Source of the DNA: Daucus carota subsp. sativus
Lineage: Eukaryota > Streptophyta > Magnoliopsida > Apiales > Apiaceae
DNA length: 64,000 nt
Direction of reading: 5' to 3'
NCBI RefSeq assembly: GCF_001625215.2
Contig: NC_030385.2
Span: 38,899,598-38,963,597 of the forward strand
The notes beneath the pieces are model-generated. The model made no database searches, was not told the DNA's origin, and saw nothing but the letters and a program-made list of their open reading frames with translations. A program made the translations under genes and the position numbers. Of this stretch, positions 47,917 to 59,400 are shown one piece after another; position 1 is the first letter of the stretch, and every line of letters begins with the position of its first letter.

Positions 47917-50599
47917 CTACTCAAAACCCATCATCATATCATTACTCAACTTCTTGGCTAACTTTGGTATCATCTTTTCTCTTTTTCCTTTCTTCAGAAT
48001 CACTCTGTTTACATCATCAGGCGGTGCCACAGATGCCGTGGACAGGATTGTGGATTCATTCTGTGCATAGATGAACTTTTCAAACTTCTTTTCAGTCGAG
48101 CCAAAAGAAACTACCAGTTCACGTCCAAACATGGTCTGAAACAGGGAGCCTCGTCCCACTAGGAACTGGGGATGGTTCCTCTGGGATGATGTCGTAAACC
48201 CGAAAAACTCCAAGGGGCCTGTTCTTGATGAAATTTGACAGAATGGGAAGTACCTCGGTATCCAGAACACATCTCCTTCATTCACTTTGGTATTCATAGC
48301 TAAAGTACCATTTGGAAATACAATCTGGATAGAGCCGCTTCCTCTCAACACAATGCCGTACTCTGACGCTGTTGGATTTATATGTGGCGCCATCATTGAT
48401 CCCTGGAAGACAAGATTAAACAGAGAACAATGTCAAAATAATGGAATTGATGTCCTGGCTCATAATGTTTATGCATGACATTATCATATGGATAAAGCTT
48501 GAACGTACCGCGGTGAGATTGACTAGATAGACACCAATGCCAGAGTGATTAAGAGGCTTATACTGGCTGTCATCAACAGCCAAGCTCCATCCATAACTGT
48601 TCTGGAAGTCTGGATTTCTGTCGTAAAGATTGTAAACATCATCTCCTGAATCCCTTACCTTGTCTTTGTTTTCCTTGTTTTCATTTATAAACAAGGATTT
48701 GACGAGCTTTCCAAGTGACCAACTTGGTCTTTCTTCTTTACTCTCTGTTACGTCAACGTCTCCCTCAAATAGCACAAATTTCTTGAGGTGTGCTTTCTTC
48801 TGATGATGTTCTAGATTGATGAAATGTGTCCACAAATTAGGAGATTTTGACTCTGGTGATATGTATACAATTGCGCCCGAAGGTTCTGGGCTCAGAAACT
48901 CCTCCAACTCTGACACTGATACCTATATTCAGCACAGAACATATCTCATATATGCCGGAAGAGAATCAATGGCAGTCCATACAAAGTGAGGTGCCAAAAT
49001 GCTAATTAAAGTATTCTCAATTGGCAAAAAAAGAGAGAATATTTTCTTACATTAAATGCAGTTGACAGTGTCTCCTTATCAAATCCAGCTAGTATGGAAG
49101 ATGGATTCCTTCCTCCTCCAATAAAGAAAGACTGCACGAAATCAAATGATGCACAAAAAGTCATTGTAAAAAATAAATAAGAATGTTGATTCATAGAAGT
49201 TGGGAGCTCTTAGATAGTGTGATCCAACATTGGAGTTCTCTGACAACCTAGTAGCGTGATGTTGATTCACATGAGTTCTCTGATGAGTGATTCAAAAAGG
49301 ACTTCTCAAGTAATCTGCTAGTGAATGCGTAATGGTGATGCACATCAGAGTTCTTTCATAATTTGATTTACATGGGACTTCTCTGGTGACTTAATAGGAC
49401 CGACACATTTGTACTAGTTTATTATTGCCATTTACACAGGACTTGTCTAGTGACCTAGTAGAGAAATTGTGATTTATTCAGGCCTGTAATGTGTCTAGGC
49501 AATATGAATATTACGGAAATCATCCAAATCTGAACTAATTAGTTGATAAGCATCCAAATCTGAACTAATTAGTTGATAAGCAAGCTATCAATCAAGATGT
49601 TGTCTTATCTGATGCAAAAATACACAGTTGAATGCATATTTCAGCAAGCAAGATGTGTGTATAGATAATCATAATTCTGTGCTGAGAATATCACCAATTT
49701 GAGTAGCAAACTTTCTCACAAAAAAACAACCAATGCAAAATGCTATCAATCCATCAAAGCCAACACCAAAGCAAAGCATTATATGTTCAAGTAACTAATG
49801 TTACGGTACCTGGAAGGCATGCCAGGTGAGGCTCTCAGATGTGTCAATGCTGCAGATGATTTGAAGTCTCTGTCCTTCCCCTGTATTCTCAATGTAAAAT
49901 ACGGAGCCAGCATCAATCGTGTATATATCTCCGGTCTTCAAGTCCTGCTCCACAAGCTTATCATTGCGAATCGATCCGACCTTTGCTTCCCCTATAACAA
50001 AATTTCCATTCATCAAAGACTCCTCTCCAAGTCCATCACACAAAATTGTTCTAAAGCAAAACCAGGTTCTTTACAAAAAGACTCTTTACTTCTGAAAAGT
50101 AAGACTCTGTCTGAACCAGACCAACCCTGTCTAGTTTTAACAAAATGGTGCATTACACAGTACCTCCTTGTAATAATAAAAATTTATGATCCCACTTCTA
50201 TACACTCTTTCTAAAATTAACCTCTATTTAAATAAAATAAAATAGTCGTAAAGTAATATTTTTTTCCGATCCCAACAATATCAATGTACAAGTCCTGGGA
50301 AAGAAAATTATACCTCTACGGATGAAGAGGATCAAGTTGGAATCAAGATACTGAGGGATGAAAAGACTCTTGGGCTCCATGTAAATAAAGCCAATATGCA
50401 TGGGCTTGTCCACAAACTTCCCTGTGATGCCCTTGACTACTTTCATTCCTCCTGCTTCTGATTTCACCACCTCCACTGAATCATGCAATATAAACAGTTT
50501 TCTCCCACTCCCCTCACTTCCACTTTCTTCTTCTTCTTCATACCCTTTAACTGAAATCACAAGTACCAGAACCAACAAAAAAGTTAAACCCTTCCCCAT
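47917..50599 (-). CDS. Vicilin-like (7S globulin) seed storage cupin
   Basis: Exons in gene order: 50599-50314, 49991-49810, 49131-49051, 48922-48509, 48402-47917; 482 residues. 7S globulins are trimeric storage proteins deposited in seed protein bodies. A signal peptide (residues 1-19, LTFLLVLVLVISVKG) precedes an acidic EEEEE stretch and two cupin domains. Cupin 1 (about 35-190) holds HIGFIYMEPKSLFIPQYLDS, GDIYTIDAGSVFYIENTGEG and FFIGGGRNPSSILAGFD. Cupin 2 (about 290-450) holds GIGVYLVNLTAGSMMAPHIN, EYGIVLRGSGSIQIVFPNG and GDVFWIPRYFPFCQI. It resembles the At2g28490 class of vicilin-like proteins. An RY element lies 135 bases upstream of the start. Five exons match the family. Transport or cupin roles other than storage cannot be excluded. 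Confidence 0.9.
49521..49580. repeat. Exact 30-bp tandem duplication
   Basis: CATCCAAATCTGAACTAATT and the following ten bases occur twice back to back (49521-49550, 49551-49580) without a difference. Located in vicilin intron 2. Confidence 0.97.
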
Positions 50600-50733
50600 A
50601 ATTCTTCTTTCTCTCTTTCAATGTGTGTGTTTTGCGGATTGTGGATAAGAAGAGAAGTGATGATGAATATGAAGTGTGATAGGATTGTTTAAGTAGAGGA
50701 AGCAGAGAGGAGCTAAGAGGGACAGGTGTTGAG

Positions 50734-50744
50734 CATGCATGCAT
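50734..50744 (-). promoter_or_regulatory. RY element (CATGCATG) in vicilin promoter
   Basis: CATGCATGCAT lies about 135 bases before the vicilin start codon. RY repeats are bound by the B3 factors ABI3, FUS3 and LEC2 and drive seed-specific storage-protein expression. A CACCTG E-box is next to it (50723-50730 region). The match between motif and gene type is good support for seed regulation. Confidence 0.75.
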
Positions 50745-50759
50745 ACATTGTTTGGTGTC

Positions 50760-51700
50760 ATGCTATGGTGAAGCCACAACATCAAGTCATTATGTTTGTT
50801 TTTAAGTGAGATGTGGCCTCCATGCTCTCACCACCCAACACCTCTGCTCTTTTCTTTGCATTTTACTGCTTGAAATTTGATTTCATATCTAAAATTAATA
50901 TTTTAAACTTTTTATAAAATAAAATACAAAAGTTATATTTTTATTAAAATAATTTAAAAAATAATAATTTCAGACTATTGGTTGAGACCATTATTTCTCT
51001 TCTTGCATATGTTTTGTAATCTCACTCTTTGGAAGTTTCTTATGACAATATATAGAGTATCTACTAAACATTTTATGTGTTTGTTGTGATTTAATAATAC
51101 TCCAGTTCAAGCAAATTTTGTGAAAGTCGTCACTAAGTTAGAATTTTTCAATACTGAAATTGAACAACTCCTCTAAAATTTACTTTTTATAGATAGGAAA
51201 AGGATAAGACTCTGTGGCATGAGAAAAACATATTTTTTTTGCTAGTAATAAATTATAGATAAGAATAAAAATAAATAAATATATTAATGGTCAGACAAGC
51301 ACCGTCTGCTGTTGTACAAATGAACACTTTCCTGCTATTAATTAATGTGACTATGTGATGTATTGTTTTATTTTTACTTAATATCGAAAAAGTACTAATA
51401 TTTTCTTACTCAGATTAATTGCAGAAATTGGAATAAGAATTACTATTATTAAAGATAATTGAAAAAGTGTACAGTAGTAAAATACTAAAATCCATCAATT
51501 TATTCTACATAATTTCAAGCGTAGAATACCTATTAATTTTGAACATTGTGGTCAATGGTCAAATAAAACTGTAGTCATGCGGTTTGTTTCTCAAGATTCC
51601 ATTTTCATTACAAAGGAGAAATGCATGTTGTGCGTGTGTCCTCAATTAGAGAAAAAAGAAAGAAAGAAAGAAAGAAATGCATGTTATGTCTCTGTCTGAG
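50760..51700. other. Intergenic, vicilin promoter to hairpin locus
   Basis: AT-rich DNA with no gene visible. A (GAAA)n microsatellite of about five units lies near 51655-51676. Confidence 0.5.
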
Positions 51701-51703
51701 GGC

Positions 51704-51711
51704 TATAAATA
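51704..51711 (+). promoter_or_regulatory. TATA box upstream of the hairpin cluster
   Basis: TATAAATA, a canonical plant TATA box (context GGCTATAAATACAGGG), lies about 35 bases before the first hairpin. Transcription would start near 51735, which fits a Pol II primary miRNA transcript. Confidence 0.6.
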
Positions 51712-51739
51712 CAGGGCAAAACATTGAATCAAACAGCAA

Positions 51740-51846
51740 CCACAGTGTAATCTCACAAGTGAGGATTGGTGGAAACTAAACATATTAGCACTGATTTTAT
51801 CACATGCTTAGTTCTCTCCAATATTTGTGACTTTCACTTGGTGTGG
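51740..51846 (+). ncRNA. Candidate pre-miRNA hairpin 1
   Basis: The 5' arm (51761-51782, GAGGATTGGTGGAAACTAAA) pairs with the 3' arm (51805-51826, TGCTTAGTTCTCTCCAATAT) with one or two mismatches and a G:U pair, around a loop of about 20 bases. CCACA at 51740 and TGTGG at 51842-51846 close the base. No peptide-coding signal. It is homologous to hairpins 2 and 3. I do not recognise the mature sequence as a conserved plant miRNA family. Confidence 0.55.
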
Positions 51847-51879
51847 TACATAAAACCTTAAAACCTTAATGTAGAAAAA

Positions 51880-51985
51880 GTGCAATGTCGAATGTGAGGA
51901 TTGGAGAAAATTAAACAAAAAAGCAATTGATTTCCTTTATTGATCTGTTTAATTTTCTCCAATATCTTATATCCGCCCTTTGCAC
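51880..51985 (+). ncRNA. Candidate pre-miRNA hairpin 2
   Basis: This is the best stem. ATTGGAGAAAATTAAACA in the 5' arm (51900-51917) is perfectly complementary to the 3' arm (51946-51963), and pairing resumes outward to GTGCAA (51880-51885) against TTGCAC (51980-51985). Total stem is about 38 bp with a few mismatches and one bulge; loop about 28 bases. Candidate 22-nt 3' product at 51946-51967 (begins TGTTTAATTTTCTCC), candidate 5' product at 51895-51916. Confidence 0.6.
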
Positions 51986-52120
51986 ATTTGCTCAAATCTG
52001 TCCATGTTCAGGGCATGGTCGAACATGAAAATCAGGTGAACCTGAAGAGAAAATGCAGCCTCTCTATACGACATTTTCTCATCCTATGAAGAATGAGAAA
52101 GAGAATATGCAACTGTGAAT

Positions 52121-52214
52121 GTTGAATGTGAGAATAGGATGAAACTAAACAGAGAGGTCTTGGATTTTTATTTCAAGCATTCTGTTTAGTTTTCTCCTAT
52201 ATCTCATCTTCAAC
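52121..52214 (+). ncRNA. Candidate pre-miRNA hairpin 3
   Basis: The 5' arm GTTGAATGTGAGAATAGGAT continuing to AACTAAACAGA (52121-52153) pairs with the 3' arm 52181-52214, with one bulge and about four mismatches, around a 27-base loop. Candidate 3' product at 52183-52204 begins TGTTTAGTTTTCTCC, so it keeps the core of hairpin 2 with matching changes on the other arm. Confidence 0.6.
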
Positions 52215-53813
52215 CTATACTCTTCTAGAGTTTTATTACTTATAAAATAGAAATTAGGATGTCCTTTCCCTCTATTTCTCATCTGACTCTCCAAGATAAA
52301 GAATACATGCATTGAAATTGCATAGATGGCTAAGATAACAAATCACAGAAAGCAATCCCTCATGCTTACTTGCATTTAGCAGCATGTCCATAAGAATTTG
52401 CATTAAGCATTTGCACCAATGCTTGCATTTAGCAGCAACGTGGTTTATGTGCAGCACCAAATGCATGTCCTCCTGTTTTTAGTTTACTCAATTATATCTT
52501 AGGAGGTAACTGTTTCAGCTTACGCCCAACAAATTCATATAGAACAGCCTATGTTCCATTTTCCTGACATTTAGTGTCAAACTCAATCACTCAGATCCCC
52601 ATCCAGTAAATTGCAAGGTTTAATACTAAGAGTTCAAAGATATAGATCAGAGTGTTACCATGCTTGATAAGTTAGTGAATATAAGGAGCAGGGTATGGTA
52701 GGCGTGCCCGAAGTAACTGCCATGAAAGGAGATAGGTTAAAAGTAGCATCACTCAATGGTCCTTAGTTGGTTCCAAATATGCATATAATTTGTCATCTAG
52801 TATTGTGAATGCATATCTGGTTCTAGGATAGTTCTTCTCAGCAGCAATATCTGCAGAATCCATTATGTACATGAGTGAAACTACTCTTTTCAACACATTA
52901 TGATAAAGGATGACATAATTATGGAATATAGTAACTTACAGAGTTGTGGCCAAACTGAACCCCGTTTAGCACCTTGGTGGCCGGAGTTTCAAATTTGCAA
53001 TATCATGGCCATATATTGTTTTTATGTTCTAAAAAGGGCTAAGGGTCACTTTTCTGAGGAGAAAAACTACTCTTTGTCTCAAAAAAGTGGCCCTTAGCCA
53101 CCAAAATGCTAAAACATGAAAGTTCAGCCACCACTTTGAAATATACTCTTATGGAATATTATAAATTATTAAGCTGGAACTTTAATATTTGTATTAGGTA
53201 AATATATAATATACAATTTAATAAGCTTGAGCACCCTCGATAAACACTTGCAAAAAGAATACAAAAACATTTATCTATTCCAAAAACAAATTAGCATGCA
53301 TAAAGAAGTGAATTTTATAGACGAACCATAAACTTGGTGCAAACAGATCTTCCAGCATTGAGACCTCCAGCTACTTATTATCTTCCCAGCTTTGGGATGC
53401 CTGGCCACTTATAATCTTTCCACCATTTACCTTACACACACAGCCATAATCATATGTTCGATCCTGTTCTTAGTAACTCTGCTCATATATTATATATACA
53501 CAATCCGAGTGGATTCCTGTCAATTGGTTTCAGATAGAATTCAACATCTTTAGCCAGAGAAGTATATTCATATTACATAGAGGCCTTTTCTTGTAATTCT
53601 GATTTCTTGTACCTTCTCTGAAAGTGCAAAAATGCCATATCTCACAGAATTCAACTATACCTAAAACACTCAGTTTAAACCAAGAGTGGAATAGGAACAT
53701 TGGAAGACTGGTCATCCTCAATGGATTAGGATACACATGAGTGCAGAACAACTACAAATTAGATATGACTTCAAATTAATGAATAGCAGAATCAGCTTCA
53801 GATGAAAGAACTT
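52215..53813. other. Intergenic between hairpin locus and PPR gene
   Basis: No coding exon is seen. CTTGCATTTAGCAGCA occurs near 52371 and near 52424 as a short direct repeat. The last few hundred bases are likely 3' UTR of the minus-strand PPR gene. Confidence 0.45.
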
Positions 53814-55838
53814 TTAACCATCCATCCAACTACACCCAGCGTTCTTTCTTATTTTCATATCATTCATCAATTTTCTAACCTGTTCTGAACGCTCCCATTC
53901 CCCAGAAATGGCAAATATACCAGATAGTTGCACATATGCCCCTGAGTTTTCAGGATCAAGTTTTGTAAGTCGCTTCACTATGTTCTTCCCAAGAGTTTTA
54001 TCTCCATGAGCAACACACCCTCTCAAAACTGATGCCCACATACTTTCATCGCATTTAAATGGCATTTGCTCAATAAGTCTCATAGCTTCCCCAAGGCAAC
54101 CTGCCCTCGAAAAGAGATCTACCATGCAGGAGAAATGCTCAATCCCTGGCTCGATACCATAATCATGTTTCATTGCATAAAACCATTTCCGTCCATCTTC
54201 AACCAGTCCACAATGATCGCAGGCAGATAATACTGCAGTGAATGTAATCTCTGTGGGAACAAAAGCACCACATCTCATCTCGGTAAATAAAGCCAATGCC
54301 TCAAACCCATAGCCATTAGTTGCATATCCCATTAACATAGAATTCCATGAAGCTTCATCATATTTAATTATTTGGTCAAATACATTCCTACCAGTTTGAA
54401 CAAATCCACACTTGCAATAGAAGTCAACAAGTGTAGTAGATACGATCTGATCAGATTCCAGTCCAATGATAGTAGCTTTTGCAAAAATCTGCTCACCAAG
54501 CTCAAGTGACGAAATGCTGGCACAAGCACTGATCACACTGGCAAGGCTATACTTATCTATTTTCAAGTTCATTTCATTCATCTTGCAGAAGAGATTCAAT
54601 GCTTCTATTGCACACCCATTTTGACTCAATCCCACTAGCATCGAATTCCACGAAATTAGACTTTTACATGGCATATTGTCAAAGACTTGTCTTGCATCCT
54701 CAAGCCTACCACAACTAAAATATATTGTTATCATAGAATTTAACAAAACAGTGTCATATATCTCCAACTCACTATATAGTTTACAAGCATCATTAGGGCA
54801 TCTACACTTAGCATACATGTCGACAAGTCCAGTTGCAACTAAAAGGTCATTGACAACTCCAAATTTATGAGCATGACCATGCACTTGTTTACTATACCCT
54901 AGATTACCCAAAGATCCACAGGCACTCAATAAACTAGCAAAAGTAGAGAAGTCTTCCTTGATTCTTAATTCTCTCATCTTACCATAAAAGTCTAATGCTT
55001 CCAAGACTTCATTGTTATTAACATATCCCGCAATCATAGAATTCCATAAGATCACACAATCATTATCACTTCTACTGCAAAAAATCCTTCTTGCATCATT
55101 CATTCTACCACAATTTGCATATCCCGAGATTAATGCTGACACAGAAAAGTCATCTACATCACTCATTTTACTCAAAACATGGCTTGCCTCATCAATATCA
55201 CCACATTTCCCATACATATTTATAAGCGCACTTCCAAGCACAGAATCAAACTCCACATCATTAACAATTATACGCGCATGAATTTGCTTTCCCCACTCCA
55301 GAGCTAACAAATCAGTACAAGCACCAATAACCGTAGCCAAAACAAACGAATCATCGCCACACAATTCAACATCCCTAAAAACTCTAACAGCTTCTTCTGG
55401 ACGCCCACCCCGAACATACCCATGTATCACTGAATTCAAAACAACCCCATTCTTATCAGGCATTTCATCAAACAATCTTCTCCCAATTTCCACTTCACCC
55501 AACTTGATCAAACCAGTAATAACAAGATTCCAAGAAAACTCATTCTTGTCCGGAATTGAATGAAACAAGCTCAAAGATGCATCCTTGTTGCATGTTTTCA
55601 GATACCCTTCAATCATAGTATTCCAAGTGAAGCAATTTCTGTGGGGCATTTCATCAAACAGTTTGTGTGCATCGTTTAAGTTGCTAAATTTCACATACAT
55701 TTGCACAATGCGGTTGACTATAGTGAGAGCAGAGGGAATGACACCGCGTTTGAGAAAAAGAAGGTGGAGCTGCCTGCCTGCATTGATTGTTTTGATGTTT
55801 TGTAGTAAACGTGCGCAGTGGTGTATATCAAGGTTCAT
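53814..55838 (-). CDS. PLS-type PPR protein with E domain, At1g77010-like
   Basis: Single-exon gene of 674 residues. PLS-class PPR proteins bind organelle transcripts, many as specificity factors in C-to-U editing. About 17 repeats run through the protein, with repeated NSMIxGY and DAxxxFDEMP modules such as NCFTWNTMIEGYLKT and SWNSMLVGLSQNGCAIEAL. The end (PFKCDESMWASVLRGCVAHG to KNAGCSWMDG) is an E-type extension, and there is no DYW deaminase domain. Sequence order and ends agree with Arabidopsis At1g77010 as I recall it, including SACASISSLELGEQ. Mitochondrial location is expected from the family. No strong targeting peptide is obvious at MNLDIHHCARLLQ. Target RNA unknown. Confidence 0.9.
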   Translation of the reverse strand: MNLDIHHCARLLQNIKTINAGRQLHLLFLKRGVIPSALTIVNRIVQMYVKFSNLNDAHKLFDEMPHRNCFTWNTMIEGYLKTCNKDASLSLFHSIPDKNEFSWNLVITGLIKLGEVEIGRRLFDEMPDKNGVVLNSVIHGYVRGGRPEEAVRVFRDVELCGDDSFVLATVIGACTDLLALEWGKQIHARIIVNDVEFDSVLGSALINMYGKCGDIDEASHVLSKMSDVDDFSVSALISGYANCGRMNDARRIFCSRSDNDCVILWNSMIAGYVNNNEVLEALDFYGKMRELRIKEDFSTFASLLSACGSLGNLGYSKQVHGHAHKFGVVNDLLVATGLVDMYAKCRCPNDACKLYSELEIYDTVLLNSMITIYFSCGRLEDARQVFDNMPCKSLISWNSMLVGLSQNGCAIEALNLFCKMNEMNLKIDKYSLASVISACASISSLELGEQIFAKATIIGLESDQIVSTTLVDFYCKCGFVQTGRNVFDQIIKYDEASWNSMLMGYATNGYGFEALALFTEMRCGAFVPTEITFTAVLSACDHCGLVEDGRKWFYAMKHDYGIEPGIEHFSCMVDLFSRAGCLGEAMRLIEQMPFKCDESMWASVLRGCVAHGDKTLGKNIVKRLTKLDPENSGAYVQLSGIFAISGEWERSEQVRKLMNDMKIRKNAGCSWMDG

Positions 55839-56463
55839 GACTACATGGTTGTGAAGTTTTTTTTTGTACTTCTAATGTCTTATCTACAATTTTTAAGTTA
55901 TATTTAAAAAATAGATTTTATTTATTAATAATAAATGTTGCTTTTTTAAAAATAAAATATATATTTTTAAATATGTAGTGTATTAAAATATTTGCATCTC
56001 ATATTATTAATTCTAAAAAATAACATAAATATATTTTTTTAAATATAAATGCTTATTTTAGAAATGGTTTTTCCTCCAAAGAACCTCGCAGAGCGATTGG
56101 TCCATGTATATAGTAAACTCACATGTTCCATTTCATACATGCTTTTAGAAGTATATTTATTGAGCAGTTGCCTTGTGCGTATAAGGTATTCATTGATGCT
56201 TAAGCTGATGATTTGCTTATTTTGCTTAGAGATCGATCATATGAATACAATCACAGAAATTTAGAGGTAAACATTTCTTTACAGGTAAAATGTTCGTTGT
56301 GTTACTTACAACTGATGTGTAGTCTTCCTGTTTTATGCCACAAGTTCCGGGTTTTCAAATTTTCAACCTATATACTCTGGGAACGAACCCGAAGACCAAA
56401 AATGCTAACCAGGATCGCGTTTCTGCTCCAGTGGAGCAAACCTGTTGTGTATTCATATTTTTA
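55839..56463. other. Intergenic between PPR and hydrolase genes
   Basis: Holds the PPR 5' region and the hydrolase 3' UTR. No feature of its own is seen. Confidence 0.45.
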
Positions 56464-59400
56464 CTACTCTAATGAAGCTATCTTATTTTCCGGTGAATCA
56501 ATTGTCACCTCTTCGACATCATCACTATCCTTGAGCACTACTGATTTGTCATTCAAGTACATGACAACTGGCCCTTGAGGGTCTCCAAACACAGTATTGA
56601 ATATCTGTCTGTGGCATTCATCGCAGAAGTAGAAGTATGTGAAATGGCCATGGTTAAGGAGCTTATGCACCATGGCTCCTGGTAGAATCCGCTCTGTAAA
56701 ATCAACCATCGATGGTGGGACAACCATATCATCCATCCCCTAATCAACATCAAGCAATAAATATCAATTAAGAAGGATTTCAACTGACATGTAGATCAAG
56801 AATGACACAAGATCACAGCTGATGTGAAAGCTCATCTTTCTGAGAGTTTTACATCTTCTAGATATAGACTATAATTCTTACAAAATCTAACTTATGGAGC
56901 GTCCCTTCAACGCCTCTCTGCTAGGCAATAATTTACGTAAATACTGTTCCAGCACCCCTATTTATTCTAAAATGAGATCACAAAGCATGTCCCCTGATCA
57001 GAGAGATGATAAAAAAAACTTGTTCATAGATGAGAAAGCTGACTGATCAGTTGTCACACTACTCACGCAATCGTAAAACAAAAACTGCCACAACACGTTT
57101 GAAAGTAGAAATGCAATTTCATAAAGGTGCAGATTATAGATAAAAAGATAAAATAGTATTTGAACTAATCCTTGTGGTGTAAGTGCACAATTACTAATTA
57201 AATTTAGACAAAGGAACATTAAACAGAAGCCTTTACCAACCTGCCATATATGTATCGGACCAACAAAGCCAGTCAGTTCATCCTCAGCTTGACCGTATGT
57301 CGTCTTGAGCCAGTGGAGGATGCCTTTCCTTTTGGGTTTCTTTTTTAGTTTCAGGTCTACTAGGCTGAACCCCCAACTTGAAACTTGCAAGATTGCTTCC
57401 TCCATATATGGTCTTGCATTTCCTTGGCGAACTGATTCCTCCACATCCCTTTGCCAAAATTCTTGAAACATTTGCCCCTCTATAAAATCTCTATCCTAGA
57501 CAAAAAAAAAAAAGGCTTTCCAATAAAAATCACCAAAAAACCAAAGCTTTTGGAACTCAATCCTTCAAGACAAGTACCTCTACATATAGCTCTGGTAGCA
57601 AAGTTAAAAGATAACAATTCAAAAAACACAAGCGTCATAGTGAATATAAAATACAAACTACAGAATGAGCAGTTGGTAGGGAAAGCAAGATAATGTTGTT
57701 GTCTAACCCTCTTTCCAAGCGACAATGATAGCCATTTATCTATTTGACCCAGGTTGCCAGATAAAAAGCTTCGACGATAAAAGTAGGGCAGAATTCTGGG
57801 AAATTTTCGAGCTAGGATGTACATTATTTTCCTTTTAACTGTCCACTTATTCCAGGTTCTGCGTCTCTCATCTTTGGTCATGCCTGGTTCATATGGATTA
57901 ATCATTGGAGCAACCATGAATGCACCTGCGTATTTGGTTAAAGACAGATCAGGAATTGTTCAACATATTATGAGTATTACAATATCTCCTTTTAAAATAT
58001 CACAACAGCAGGAATCATAAACATCAAAACAGTACCTGCTAATGAATTGTTCTACTTTTGATATAATCAGAATTCGTCAACAGCCAAAGGCAACATGATA
58101 CAATTTAATCATATAAATACAGGGAAGTCACTGGGGATAATAAGAGTTTATATTCATGAGCTTAATGATACAACATAATAAGAGTTTAGAAATCATGTAT
58201 TTACCAAAATAGACAACAAAAGTCACCGGTGTCTTTGTTATGTATGATCTTATGGAAATTCATTTAGCACAGAGATTCTCAGGTTATGAAATTAAAACAT
58301 TTTTCCAACACTGCATATGCATTTTAAACAATAAAGTTAATCCAAGCTAGTTTTCTGAGAAACTTAGTTATTTGCAGCTTTGGCTGGTCTTGAAAAGCTC
58401 AGCTAATTATGTTGAATGTAAGAACATCATATGCTCACAATGGATAGTAAGTGAAAGCAAAAGATAGAAAATTACCTGCAAGCCGATCAGGTATATATTT
58501 AAGTGCAGCCCAAGCATGCATGCTTCCACTTGAGTATGCCACCACCCAAAACTTGTCAGTGACACCCACAGCATATGACAAGTGGAGCATATCATCAGCT
58601 GATGATTTGAGATTTCTATTGGGATGAGGATCACTTTCCCCGAACCCCGGAATGTCATATGTTATCAAGCGAACACCAAACTCTTGCATTAGTGAAACCT
58701 CAAGACCAGGTATTCCTATTTTTGCAAACATTTTAGAGGAATATCACCTATTAGTGCAAGGCATGTCAGCAATAAACTTTAAGAGAAAACCTTAATATAC
58801 ATGGTATCATAATAAGATATTAGCACCTGCAAGACGGGATGACAGAAAAGCATGTGGAGCAATCAGGGAAAATCTAGCCATTTCAGCCGGAACACCTTGC
58901 TCCAGATAAGCGATGCGTCTACCATCCGGTAAAAGTATACGAGTCGCATTCGGGGGATGTATACATAACTTTTTAATCAAAGGACTGGTTGCATCACTTT
59001 TAGAATTCATATATAATGCTGCCATGCGATTTTGATGGTATAAGATGATTGATAGTAAAAATACAAATCAAACTATAGAACTACTATTCAATTATATAAA
59101 TAGAAAATAGTAAAAGAGTCAAATGATTAACCAATAGCGAGACTTCTAGTTTGACTTGCAGGATTTGAATCAGAAATGCCTTGTACTATAAACCAGATAA
59201 ATAACAATAATCTAATCACTATGAAAAAAGTATAGGGTTCCAGGAGTGCAAAGAGAGAATTTCAAATGCAAAACTCCCAGAAACCACAAAATGTCTCAAC
59301 TCCATCACCTTAATTGATTTCTTGATCTTAATAGTTTAATGGGCCTAAAAATTATATTACCGCATATACTTCTAATGCTCCTGTGTAAGATTCATATAAA

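Noticed and set aside
51740-52214. Reading the three hairpins as a known conserved miRNA such as miR482/2118
   Set aside because: Only loose U-rich similarity; I could not match the mature sequence to a remembered family, so no family is assigned.
54676-55854. Several plus-strand open frames opposite the PPR gene
   Set aside because: Antisense shadows of the repetitive PPR coding sequence.
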